Shown here: positions 11,693-22,851 of the stretch, piece after piece
Numbering within the stretch: position 1 is the first letter of the stretch
Layout: the number at the start of each line of letters is the position of its first letter
Assembly: GCF_025399195.1 (NCBI RefSeq)
Contig: NW_026252091.1
Location: forward strand, 434,001 to 498,000
Direction: 5' to 3'
Length of the DNA: 64,000 bases
Origin: Umbelopsis ramanniana AG
Taxonomy: Eukaryota > Mucoromycota > Umbelopsidomycetes > Umbelopsidales > Umbelopsidaceae
The notes under the pieces: generated by a model
What the model was told of the DNA's origin: nothing
The model's input: the letters and a program-made list of their open reading frames with translations, nothing else
The model's database searches: none
Program-made: the position numbers and the translations under genes

Positions 11693-12114
11693 GATCTGAA
11701 GATGAGAATAAAACGCAAACTGTGGAGCTTTTGTTCGGATTTTGGGAACGAGACAAGGAGTTGCTACGCCGCTAAAAGTCTAGAAGCATGTTCTGATTGA
11801 CCAAACATGGTATTAACTCATAATACTTATGCTGGCGTCCACATATCCTCTCCGCCAAAGTAAAATATAACACAGCATCGCAAGCGTTTATGAAGCAGCG
11901 AAAAGCACACCCAAACTTGGAACCCTACCGTGTGTCTACTTTGCCATACAAGATTCTGTAGTTTTTGGTCCACTAAAGTAAATTGACGGCCAGGAAGCTC
12001 TCTTTCATTGGCTGACACTTGAGGTCCGCTAGCCCGCTTCATGAAATTCAACTTTCCAGTAAAGTACCACGTTTCCCGCCCTGTACAAAGCTACGTTCGT
12101 TACAACTGTACAAA
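11693..12114. promoter_or_regulatory. Bidirectional promoter region, LIM gene / GMPPA
   Basis: This 422-bp gap separates two divergent start codons and must carry both promoters. I see no clear TATA box; pyrimidine-rich sequence lies just before the GMPPA start. Confidence 0.5.
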
Positions 12115-13723
12115 ATGCACAAAGCTGTTATTCTAGTCGGCGGCCCATCGAGAGGAACTCGTTTCCGCCCTTTGTCTCTGAATGTGCCAAAGCCTCTATT
12201 CCCTGTTGCTGGCGCTCCGATCATTGCTCATCATTTGGCTGCTGTAGCAAAGATCGAAGGTTTGAAGGAAGTTCTCATCATTGGTTTCTTTGAGGATAAT
12301 GTCTTTGCCAACTTCATCAACCAAGCTGCAATTGACTACCCCAACATCAACGTTCGGTACGTGTTTCGAGTACGGTGGCAGCACTGCGTAGTTTGACGTG
12401 GTGTCCCGAGTTTGTCTCCTGCCAGCCTCTAATACATATTGATCCACTACAGCTACCTTCGTGAATATCAAGCTCTTGGTACCGCTGGAGGCATCTATCA
12501 CTTCCGTGATGAAATTCTTCGAGGAGACCCAAAGTCTTTCTTCGTCATCCATGCTGATATCGCGTGTGCCTTTCCTTTGCAAGGTATGCTCGATGCTCAC
12601 TCTAAGCATCGTGGTCTTTGCACTCTTCTTGGCACAAAGGTAAGTAGAACTACTATGGTGGAAGATCGCTTCGTTTGATCTCATCCTATATTTGTGCATT
12701 GTCTAGGTTCCTCGTGAGCAAGCCAACAAATTTGGTTGTCTCATTGCTCGACCAGAAACCAATGAAGTCTTGCATTATGTTGAAAAGCCAGACTCTTTCA
12801 TTTCTGACTTGATCTCGTGCGGTGTTTACTTGTTTGATAGTGCTGTCTTCAGCGAGATCAAGAATGCCCTTGATAATAAGAAGAACGCTCATGAAGAAAA
12901 CGATTACCTCTGGTCAGCTCCCGATGATCGCCTCCGTCTTGAACAAGATTTGTTACGACCTTTGTCAGAGGGAAGAAAGCTTTATGTTTTTGAAACACAA
13001 AACTTTTGGAGACAAATCAAGACTGCAGGGTAAATATTTCGCTAAATTTTGGGATCAGGTTAAGGAACATACAGAGTCAGTCATCTAACCTATTCCTGCA
13101 GATCTGCCGTACCTGCCAACGCAGCCTACCTTGAGCAGTGCGCTGCAGAGGCACCAGAGCGTTTGGCAAAGAAGCAACCCAATGGCCCTGAGATAGTCGG
13201 TGCTGTTTATATCCACCCATCTGCATCAATTGATCCAACTGCTAAGGTACGTAATGATATTGAATTTATGTACAAGACATTGTGAAATTGCTCATTAATA
13301 TCTCTCAGATCGGTCCTAATGTATCCATCGGGCCACGTGCTGTTATCGGAAAGGGTGTGCGTATTAAGGATGCCATTGTCTTGGACAATGTTGTTGTAAA
13401 CGTAAGTTTCGTCGACATTCTTACGGTTTTTTCTAGGTTACGACTCTATCCAACCTGACATTACTTATTCTTTGAAATAGTCTGGAAGCTGCGTCCTCCA
13501 CGCTGTTGTTGGCTGGGACAGCCGTATTGGTGCATGGGCGCGTGTGGAAGGTAGCCCTGTTCAAGGCCACTCTACAACGGTGACCAAGAACGGTATCAAG
13601 AGCCAAAGCATCACCATCCTCGGAAAGGAGGTCTCTGTTAAGGACGAGATTATTATCCGAAATTGTATTGTTCTGCCCCACAAGGAGCTCAAGGCTTCTT
13701 TCCATAATGAAATTCTCATGTAA
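12115..13723 (+). CDS. GMPPA: GMPPA-type mannose-1-phosphate guanylyltransferase alpha subunit
   Basis: Nucleotidyltransferase family protein that in animals is the regulatory partner of the GDP-mannose pyrophosphorylase GMPPB; it acts in the cytosol. Exons: 12115-12356, 12453-12639, 12707-13029, 13102-13246, 13309-13401, 13481-13723; 410 residues. The N-terminus MHKAVILVGGPSRGTRFRPL is the nucleotidyltransferase signature with the extra residues typical of GMPPA rather than GMPPB. VPKPLFPVAGAPI and LGTAGGIYHFRD follow. After about residue 290 come left-handed beta-helix hexapeptides (IGPNVSIGPRAVIGKGV), and the end LPHKELKASFHNEILM is the conserved family C-terminus. S. cerevisiae has only the GMPPB-type Psa1, so a GMPPA gene points to an early-diverging fungus. 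A likely poly(A) signal is at 13911-13916. Confidence 0.93.
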
Positions 13724-14297
13724 CGATTGTATGCGTCCGCCTACGTTGATCCCGGGTGCAAGCGACAAGATGGCAACCTGTGAAAGGGAGCGGTCTATTT
13801 TGTTGGCCGGATACCTTACAACACATATCAGTATATGTGGATTACACAAATGTCATACTTCAAATCTTTCCTGGATCAGTAGAAAACCCTTACATTGTTC
13901 AAAATTGTGAAATAAAAGCTAACACGAATGTATGAAAGTATAACTAGAATTCGGCGCGTCTCATGATGGGATGCTTATCCATAAATAAGTTATCGTGATC
14001 ATGGACAGCAAGTCAGCAAGAAAGAATCACATTTCGAAAAAAAAGTGGTTCATACCCACAATTCCTTGCTCCGATTATAACAATCAGCATGAATCGTACT
14101 TCATAAAAGTCAATGCTTATGGCCGACTAAACGTTAGCTTTGTCCTTGTTGATTTTGGAGCATGGATTATCACTTCGTGAAACCGAAATTGCCTCTGGCA
14201 TAGGTACACCATTAAAATTTTGGGAGATTTTCCTCGACGTGACTCTCCTCGTCTGCCATTCAGTTGTTTCACCGGCACAAGGCCCTGAATCACCGTT
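13724..14297. other. Intergenic region GMPPA to RAP1
   Basis: Holds the GMPPA 3' UTR with AATAAA at 13911-13916 and the RAP1 promoter. An open frame crossing 14140-14373 is out of frame with the BRCT domain and looks like chance. Confidence 0.6.
13911..13916 (+). terminator. Poly(A) signal of GMPPA
   Basis: Canonical AATAAA located 188 bp after the stop codon. Confidence 0.5.
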
Positions 14298-16462
14298 ATG
14301 CCAACACCTGGTATTTTTAAGGATCTCCAGTTCTACATCGCTGACAGCGAACCTGAAAAAGATCACCTTGTGAAGCTCATTAAGGTATGTTGTTGAGGAA
14401 TTTCTCTTGTTGAATGCTACACGCTGCCATTCTCGCCAGAAATGCATTAACGCAAAGTTATAGAACAATGGTGGATCGTTGACACTGTCCCATACTGAGG
14501 AACATGTCATTCGCATAGGTGGACATGATTCCGCGGGGGGATCGGAAGGACAGGTCGATCCTCAATATATATACGAATGTGACCGCAGAAAGGAAGTACT
14601 GTCCACTGACCAATTTAAAAAGCCTTCAAGAAATAACCCCAACAAGAATAGGTGAGTTCAATGATACTTGCTCAGTTCCTACTCGGCTGAAAATTAATAT
14701 CGTGTATTCAAATGAAGTTCTAGTCCCAAATCAGCTATCCAAAGAAGGAATCCATATACGACGAAAGACAAGCGAATTTTGCGAGATTGGGTGATGCGTG
14801 TAGAAAACTTTCGACTACGGAAAGGTCTTTCTATATTCCAAATATTGAGTGATAAGGTAATTTAGATACACACGTGTGAGACAGTTGTAATGATTCTCTG
14901 TTAACGAGATTGGGACGGGAAACTCACTTTTTATGTTGTAATTTTAGCATCCACAGCACACTGCTGAATCATGGCAGAACCACTGGTCTCGGTATATGGA
15001 AAAGAACTTGTCGAGAGAAGAAAAGAAAAGGCTCGCAACAGGCGCTTCGGTTGGACCAAGAGAGTCAGACAACGACCTAGACGATACTAGCGATCAAGAG
15101 CCAAGCTCTCCGTCACATGGATCCAAAGGCTTTATCTCAGAATTACTGGCGGTCGCTACCTCTCTACATGCAAACCATACTTCAAATTCCGAACCTTCAA
15201 TGCCTGCTGAAATTGGAAAAACGCAAGGAAGCCAAAGCAAAAAGGACTCCACATCAGAAGCTACAACAAATCATAGCAGAGAAGAGTCGCCGCTATTTGT
15301 AAGTGGCCATCAGCAAAAGGAAATTGAAAGCCGTTCTATTGTTGAAAGGGCATCAACTAGTAGTGAGGAATTGCTTGAAAAGCCAGATCGCCGCAACATA
15401 ATACGCATAAAAATGAATAGGAAAATGGATGCCAGTTCAAAGGAAGACCTTGAAACAAAAGCTCACACTGAGCAAATGGATGTCGCTACCGCATCACAAG
15501 AGGACGTCATCGATCTTACAGCTGCTAATGCTGAACACGATAAGACCGTTCCACAAGATAGCAATAGTAGAACAGAGGCAGATGAAGATCAAATCCACCA
15601 TGAAAGCAACGTTACTGAATCCGTGCATCAAGTGACAACCCACCAACCTTCATTACCGTCCTCAACCGTTGATGACCACGATAAAGATTTAAGTGCTCAT
15701 ACAATATCACATCATGATCGTCAATCTATACCCTCATACTCTCCATACGGCCATGATTTAAATCGGACATCGGTGAACAGTGATAATGCATGGATTAAGG
15801 GGCATGAACAACCAAAGCGCAAAGTAGATAGCGATTCAGGGCTTCATATTAACTCTGATGACGATGACGACGGAAACAGCACACAAATATTCAAACGATA
15901 TAAGCAAAATCAGCGGGAAGGCGGATCGGACCAAACACCACCAAGACACCGTACTGAAGACCCTATCACTCCGTCAGCTAGAGCATCGTCCGAAATTCCG
16001 GCACTGACTGGGCACATCATTACTGCATTTGCGGCAGAAGAAGCGAGGCATATCAGCAGTGCGATGAAGCTGCACACCTACAAGCGCATCCAGGATGTTA
16101 AGGATCAAGATCATCGACGCTGGCTTGGCGATCTAAGGGGTCTAATGATGGACTCTGACAAGGATGCCATGCAGGTACTGACTACCTTGCGGATCAGCAG
16201 TGGTGACTGGGATGTTGCGCGCGCGTTTTTAATGCGCTTGAAGCAAAAGAATCAACCAACTCGGCAGTCAAATAGTTGGTCTTCCTCCTCTCGATATGAA
16301 GTGCTTCAACGCGATCGAGAAGAGCTGACTCGTCTGATGTGGAGTCAAAAAGATGATAATACGCTGCTGAAAGGTACATCAAATCAGATGGAGAATTTGA
16401 TAGAGCGTAAAGGACGTAACAATACGAACGCTCGACGAATATTCTTGCAAAATTTATCATGA
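14298..16462 (+). CDS. RAP1: Rap1-like telomere protein (BRCT-Myb-RCT)
   Basis: Putative homologue of the shelterin component RAP1/TERF2IP, which is recruited to telomeres through a TRF-type partner or binds DNA by Myb repeats. Exons: 14298-14384, 14464-14651, 14724-14856, 14948-16462; 640 residues. BRCT domain at about 1-85: start MPTPGIFKDLQFYI, glycine pair in KNNGGSLT after the first intron, and DPQYIYECD at its end. A Myb-type helix bundle at about 98-155 shows NPYTTKDKRILRDWV, then HTAESWQNHWSRY. A long acidic/Ser-rich linker with an NLS-like QPKRK follows. The last ~95 residues (LMWSQKDDNTLL, LIERKGRNNTNARR) resemble the Rap1 C-terminal domain. Only one Myb is visible, as in human and S. 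pombe-like forms rather than budding yeast. Poly(A) signal near 16524. Confidence 0.82.
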
Positions 16463-16774
16463 GAGCTGTAAGGAACGGGAAAATTACTTTTTATTAGCAA
16501 CTTGTGAATACTTTTGATTAGAAAATAAAAGATCAACTCAAAGAAATCTACTTTAAAATGTGAATTAGAAAGAGAGAAGCCAGCAGAGCGTTTGTATTCT
16601 CAAATGAGTCTATGTATGTACATGACCTAGTTTTCTGCACCAATATCCAAAAAATAAAAGGTTGCATTTGCCACTGGTGGCATCCATCTTTATTGGTTAT
16701 GTGGAATATTCGCTAATGAGATTCCTGACTGAGCTTCATCACAGCAGGACTCAACTGACCTACAATTTAAAGGT
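16463..16774. other. Convergent 3' region RAP1 / UAP1
   Basis: Two genes end towards each other here. AATAAA at 16524-16529 suits the plus-strand RAP1 transcript. Nothing else recognised. Confidence 0.6.
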
Positions 16775-18419
16775 TCACAAAAAACAACGAATCAAGTCTT
16801 CCCTGGATTCAATGATAGCTGGAGTGTTCAGAGTCTTTCCGCGGACGATTTCTAGACCTTCACCAGCGTATGTCACGAGTGGCGATAGCTCCAAGGTATG
16901 TTCACCTTTGCCTTGTGATATGATCTTACCACCGGCATCTTCAATGAAGCGGACATGTTGTGCGATGATATCACGACGTGATGTTTCAGGGCAATCAACA
17001 CCAGTTCCAGGAGCATTCTTCAAAGGTGAAAATTCATCCAGTCTGTTGACTTGCAGCACTGACAAGTTGTGGGCATAGGCAAACACATCAAAAACAAAGC
17101 ATTCCAACTTCATTCCATTTGGCGTCTTGGGTGCCAAAAGGTCTCCATTTTTCAAATCTACGGAAGGAATCTTCTTCTTGGCAATATGATACTCTAGCTC
17201 ATCAGCAAATTCTGGAACTCTTTCCAAAAATTGCGTGGAAAAGAAGTGTGTGGCAATATTGGCAGCTCCAAATGCCAGACTTCCATCGGGTTTGCGCATT
17301 TCTGAGACTTCTTGCGATATTTCAGAGTATTCAACAACTCCATACTTCTGATCACGTAGACAGACAACACCGACAGGCTCATCGGGGGAACTCTTTCCGA
17401 CGACCTTGACACCACAGTCAGTGCTCTTAGACGCGCAATAGCCAATAAAAGTAGGGTCGGCAACACGAGCTAAGCAGTTGTCCACACAGTAGCAGTGCGA
17501 GAATTCGATTCCACGATCTTTCAGCGACTTGATGACTCCTTCTTTATGTAAAGCTTGATAAATTCCACCGTTGCCGTCTGGAGCAATAGCAACCTTAGTA
17601 AGGAGGTGAAAAAAGTTAGGTTGTGGATGACTTATAAACTTGCAACGCGTTATAGAATAGCTTACTCGATGCTTAGTTTCTAACAAGATTTTTCCCTCCA
17701 TAGTCAAGCATGGCAGTGTGCCTGTAAATAGTTTGTAGACATATCGTTAGATTGAGAGTAACAAGGGGGTTTAGTAGCCACTATAGGTCCGACCGAATCT
17801 TACCCTGCTGGAAAAATGTAACATTTTCTTCTTTCAAACCAAAGAATTTGTTGGCTTTGAAGAATTGATACGAAGGTTCATGAGTAGGACCGCTTGTCAT
17901 GATGTACCATGGAATGACGCTTTCGCAATTGACACCATACATTTCCTTTGCCAAGTTTTGCAAACGCAAAATTCTCTCTGCCTGAAGTTGAAACAGAGAC
18001 TTGTGAGATGGCAAATTGATATCATAGCAGCCCTTTGGCGCAGAGCTTCCTAGTCTGGTTCCTTGTCCACCAGCCATCAGAATGACAGCCACCTTTCCTT
18101 CAGAGATCAACTTCATTCCAGACTCGTTCCATGCGCGAATACTATCGGGAGATGCAGTTTGGACGGAATCGAAAACGTGGTCAGGTAGAGGTTCCAAGTT
18201 ATCACTTGCAGTAACTGCGCCTCCAGAGATTGACTTGCTATATATCTGGTTGACGCGTTCAACATCTATGTCCTCAAGCTGACCGAAAAGCTCAGCTTGT
18301 TGCTCCAGAGTTAAATCATGCCAGAAGGTAAAAAGGTGACCCTGACCGGCTTGTGTATAGCGGTGCTTAAGGGCATCAATGTCAGCTTGGCTAATGTCGA
18401 GAGGGTCTTTGATAGTCAT
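16775..18419 (-). CDS. UAP1: UDP-N-acetylglucosamine pyrophosphorylase
   Basis: Catalyses UTP + GlcNAc-1-phosphate to UDP-GlcNAc + PPi, the last step to the donor for chitin, N-glycan and GPI synthesis; cytosolic (Qri1 in yeast). Exons: 18419-17804, 17721-17666, 17593-16775; 496 residues, the family length. The uridylyltransferase signature is LMAGGQGTRLGSSAPKG at about residue 110. PWYIMTSGPTHEPS and the substrate-binding VAIAPDGNGGIYQAL at the start of exon 3 are conserved, as are GYCASKSTDCGVKVV and CFVFDVFAYA. The upstream enzyme AGM1/PGM3 lies 37 kb away in this window. Introns fall at frame-preserving sites inside conserved blocks, so the model is firm. Confidence 0.96.
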
Positions 18420-18940
18420 GGTAAATCAACGATAGGTTTTTTCCTGCGGAAGAAATGCAAACAGCAAGTCGCTCTATTCGTTGGTGGTTAAGGTCGCTTT
18501 TTATTTACGGGCCCTAGATTGGGTAGGGGTAAAGAGCCATTGATCAGCGGCGCTACTCCATATGGATGACCGCCTCGAATGCAACTATCAAAAGGTTGGC
18601 CTTTTGTACGCCATTCTGTATGTTGAAACCAACAACGTGGTCTACAACATTGGATAGCTGGCCATGAACTTGCACACTGTATTTCAGCCTGTATTTAACA
18701 TCCCCAAAGTAACCCCTACAATTTAAATGACCCCTGAGCAGGTGCTTGTGATGTCTTTATGCGCTGGATTTCATCATCTTTCCATTAAAAAAAAATATTT
18801 AAAAGATTGTGTTCTCATTATTTTCTTTTTTATTTTTTGTGAAAAATAAGGTCTATGTAGGAATTTTTGTACATGCTATTTACAGCGTTACCAATGGCAA
18901 TATAAGATTGCACTGGTAACTAATATATGGTTTTTCAGGT
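18420..18940. other. Intergenic region upstream of UAP1
   Basis: Contains the UAP1 promoter and the 3' UTR of the PSP-domain gene, both on the minus strand. A/T-rich runs lie at 18785-18850. No gene seen. Confidence 0.6.
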
Positions 18941-21900
18941 TCAGTTTGTATCGATAGGTTGAGATTGATCCTCACGTTTATCGTTAACTATTTTGGTTGC
19001 TTTTGGCAAATTCGGATGATCCTTAGAAACTTTGAAGGATACCTCAGATCCACCATGAGAAGAGCCAATACCACTGTCTGTCTGACTCGTCTGCGATTCA
19101 TTAGTGGGTTTAAACTCTTCATCGCGCCAGCGAAGTCCGGGGTAATCGACCAATTTGATCCTTGGTTCGTTGCTATGTTTTGCGCGTTGTTCTGCGCCAA
19201 CAGCTGCATGGTAATGCGAACCTATTTTGCCATCCACGACAGGCTTGCTAGTACCGTCCCTAAATTGGACTGGTCCATCGTCTCCACCAGCTTTGGCAAT
19301 GTCAGAGTTAGGTACACTTTGTAAACTGTTATTATCATAGGCGCTGATTTGAACGAGTCGCCCGTTATCCCACACTTTAAGTTTTCCTTGGGCGTTAGAA
19401 GGTTCTTTGTGTATACTGTGGCCTTCTTTATGAACGTCTTTACGAATAACGCCTTTCCATCCTGGCGGATAGCCATGTTTTATCATGTTATCGTAGTAAG
19501 GCATTATGAGATCGTCTTTGGAAACACCCAGTGCTTCCTTCAGTGCATCCGATGGCTTGCCAACAATCATATCTTCGACTTGTTGTCTCAATCGAGTTTC
19601 GTCGAAGTAACGTCGAAAATTGCATTGATGATCAGGGTATCTACGAGCGAATTCTAATGCATTTCTGCACAATACAGTATCGTCGAATTTTTGAATGCAG
19701 TCTCGAAGGGTGTGGCGTTTACTTTCGCAGTTCCAGCAAAATAGATCCTGCCTGGTGATTTCAAATGGAATGGGAAAGAAGATGGCAAATCTGAGTTTTT
19801 TTTTCGATTTTCGATATTTTTCTGCCAATTTCTATAATTTTCACTCACCATTTTGAATTTTCGTCCCAGCTCATTCCTAAAACAGCGTCGCTGTTGCGGA
19901 CGTATTCTGGGATATCATCTTCTTCTGGGCCCTTATCATGCGGTTTTTGAAACCGACTTAAATCAAGACAAAATGTTCCCCCTTCAACATAGATGATGGG
20001 AGCTACTTTGGTCACATCAGCAGAAAACTGCGGAGTTGATAATCTATCGTTGTTGGGACTGTAGGAATTCTGCGACGGCTGTGTGCGTGATAATTCTTTG
20101 TCCATGCTTTCATCAGTTAAATCATCTGAGACCGTCATATTGGCGATCAATTGATCGTCTGACGACCAATTTGACGAGTCCGTTCTTCTTCGTGATGGGT
20201 CAGACTCTTCTTTTGAGGAGACAGAAGAAACAACATTTCGATTTGAAAAGCATGGTGTGTAAGGTCGGAAATAGCTACTGTCGTCATGATTGACAGACAG
20301 CATTTGTCCAGCTGTCTTCGAGGATGCGTCATGGTTTATATTATGAGTAGGTTGAACATCGGTCCGTAGGGACCAAAATGTCGACCCATAAACATTGTTT
20401 CCAGAAAAGGAGGAGCCAGTTGAGTCAGATCCAGTATCTTTGTTACTGCTATCTCCAGTCATAACGACATGTTTCAGACGCACTCTGGTTTGATCTTTGC
20501 TTAATTCTAAATGACGACTACCCCTTCGTAAGCAATGTCGGAGGTAGCTTAGTGGGATGTTCATTTCGTTCAAATCGTTGGAGGCTTTGTAGAGGCTCTG
20601 TAGTGGTAACCAGCCATCTATTGAGTTACTCCGTATGACATCACGCTGTTGCAAATTGGGCTTGGTCAGGGTAGCTTCTATTACGTTGGCGACTTCGCAA
20701 ATTAGTGCCTGCGAAGGTGTCCATGGTGTCGGTTGTATTTGGGAATCACTGATTTCTAGAGCAAGCCCTTGCGATGCCAAATCGTTGTTATATTTTAACA
20801 TTGAGTTGAACGATGTTTGGGAAGGTTGCTCGTTTAAGCCTTCTGACGACGATCCGCTAGTGCCGCTTTTGGATTGAGGAGACCTATTGTCTAGACGAAT
20901 CTGCGCAAGAAAAGGGTAAGCAATGACAGCATAGATTTTCATATTGGCGAGACTGGCTACATACATGCGTGGCAAATTCCCTTAAATATGATTCCAATTC
21001 ACGCTTTTTGTGCCTATATAGGTGCGTTAATGAGGATGACTTCTTGCATGTGTTGTCTCTTGTTTTCTTTTTTTTTAACTAGAAAAGAAGATCTGGTAAC
21101 TCACTGTGGCATTGAGATATAGCGGACTTCAAACAATTCGCTTGTAGCTGGGGGTCTATGACCGAGATACAGATCCTCTAGGCGTTTCAACCGCTTCTTC
21201 AGTTTCTTGTCTATACGATGAATGCAGTGTTAGTTAATTCAGTTGTCTAGTTAGAGTAGTTGTCATGAAATTAGATGTTTACTTCTTATAGTAAGATCCT
21301 CGATTATATCAGTGCATGCAGGGGAGTCTTCTTCGCGCGGCCGCTTTCGTAAATTACGATGAGGTGTATTCTTCTTAAGCTGGTCGCTTTCAAAACTTTT
21401 AGAGGATGTACTCTCTGAAGTCTCACTACTGTCGATACATGGACCGGTTGCACTGTCCATGCCATCGTATTGACTGTTGTTACTGTCTTCGAACCCCGAA
21501 AGATCAACCTCGTCGTCGGCTCTATTTTTTGTCTGAGCGGGAACATTAGAAACACCGTTGCGTTTTTGGTAGCCGTTGATTTGAACTTGTTTGTGATGAG
21601 GGCATACATATTGCTGCTTATTTTTGTCATGACCTGAAACAAGCAATGATTTACAAAGTGAAGGCTTAATATGGAGGTTCTTTGATTTGGCGTCATACGT
21701 ATTTTAGGATTTAAAATTTTACCTCCATGATTATGCTGGTGTTGTCGCTTTTTGTGATTTCCAATATCTTTTAGCCATCCAACAATGGCAGTATTCTCAC
21801 CACGTTGTATGCTACCAAGCCGTTCTCGGTCTTCATCACTCAGAATGTCTCCGCTACCCGGTCCACTTGATGACGACGTATCGGTGTCAGTAATGTGCCT

Positions 21901-22191
21901 TTCCCGCATTGGGATATTACCATCGACATCGGTATCGTCATCTTCAGGCTGGGACGTCGATGCCCAGCGCTCCACAAAATTAGAGTTCAATGCATCTGAT
22001 TTTCCATAATTATGGGGCGGTACCGATGACAATGTCTTTCGATATAGCTCTGGGAAGGAACCAGCTTCGCTTGTACAGTTTTGTATTTGATTTTCTTCGC
22101 TAGAGGATGACATATTGTTATTTGTTGATATTGTTGATTGCGACATGTTGGTATCGGAGCCATGGGAAGGCTGAACCGAAGGGGATATCAT
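18941..22191 (-). CDS. ZCCHC8-like CCHC/PSP protein with an upstream La-type motif
   Basis: Likely nuclear RNA-processing protein. Exons: 22191-21723, 21633-21283, 21210-21105, 21013-20965, 20900-19849, 19751-18941; 945 residues. Residues 1-320 are Ser/Asp-rich with a basic segment (KKLKKRLKRLEDLY). About 391-468 resembles an HTH La motif (NLQQRDVIR, IDGWLPLQSLY, LRRGSRHLELSKDQTRVRL), although the usual aromatic pocket residues are missing. A CCHC knuckle, CWNCESKRHTLRDC, lies near 680, followed by a PSP domain ending GYPPGWKG, as in ZCCHC8, the scaffold of the nuclear exosome targeting complex. Exon 5 joins exon 6 in frame; if that intron stays, translation stops after one Trp codon. So this may also be two products or two genes. 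The PSP part is sure; the fusion and La call are inferences. Confidence 0.7.
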
Positions 22192-22851
22192 GGTCCCATG
22201 CAGAAAGTGAAGAAGAGATGCGAAATGTTTTAAGAGGTGGAAAATTTAGAAATAGGATGCAACATATGTTCGATTTTTTGGCCGGTTGTAAAATAGGCTT
22301 TTGAGTCTAAACAAAGATTGTTATAGAACTTTGATGCTGGTGTCATAGTTGCCCAAATTAGAAATTCACAGAAGTTCAGGGAAGTTTTTGCACTTCGATA
22401 CAAGCCTGGCGATGGAGGTTGAAATTTTTGAAACAACAAAAAACCAGCACAGAAAGTTCTATGGCACCATCATTTCCCCAATACTGTTAGTGCAGCGACA
22501 CTGAATTACGCCAATTTGCAAGTAATCGAACATTTCGATAAAAAATTGTTGAAATACGACTTAAAATGTAAATACATTTGTTATATTCTTTGATGGATGT
22601 CATATTCATAAAACAATATTGACGACCATAGGTTAAATTGCACGCAAAAGCAATGCAATTTACTGATAAAATCTTTTTCCATGAGACAAGACCACCCCCC
22701 CTCTTTATTGTAGCAAATTAAAATTTAATGAGTACTATGACATCACAACTGGTTTTGCATTGAATACATCGGTGTTGGAAATCAAGGCAAACTCACAAAA
22801 AAGGCTTGCAGTTAGTGAAATTGATCGAGGTCAACTGTTACGAGCGAACAA
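22192..22851. promoter_or_regulatory. Bidirectional promoter region, PSP gene / NUP85
   Basis: This 660-bp gap between divergent starts is A/T-rich, with a C run at 22693-22701. No recognised gene or RNA. Confidence 0.5.

Noticed and set aside
14140-14373. 77-codon plus-strand frame before RAP1
   Set aside because: Out of frame with the BRCT domain and with no homology; a stop precedes the RAP1 ATG in the coding frame.
14870-14880. CACGTG in RAP1 intron 3
   Set aside because: Inside an intron within the gene, not in promoter position, so left out of the CACGTG set.
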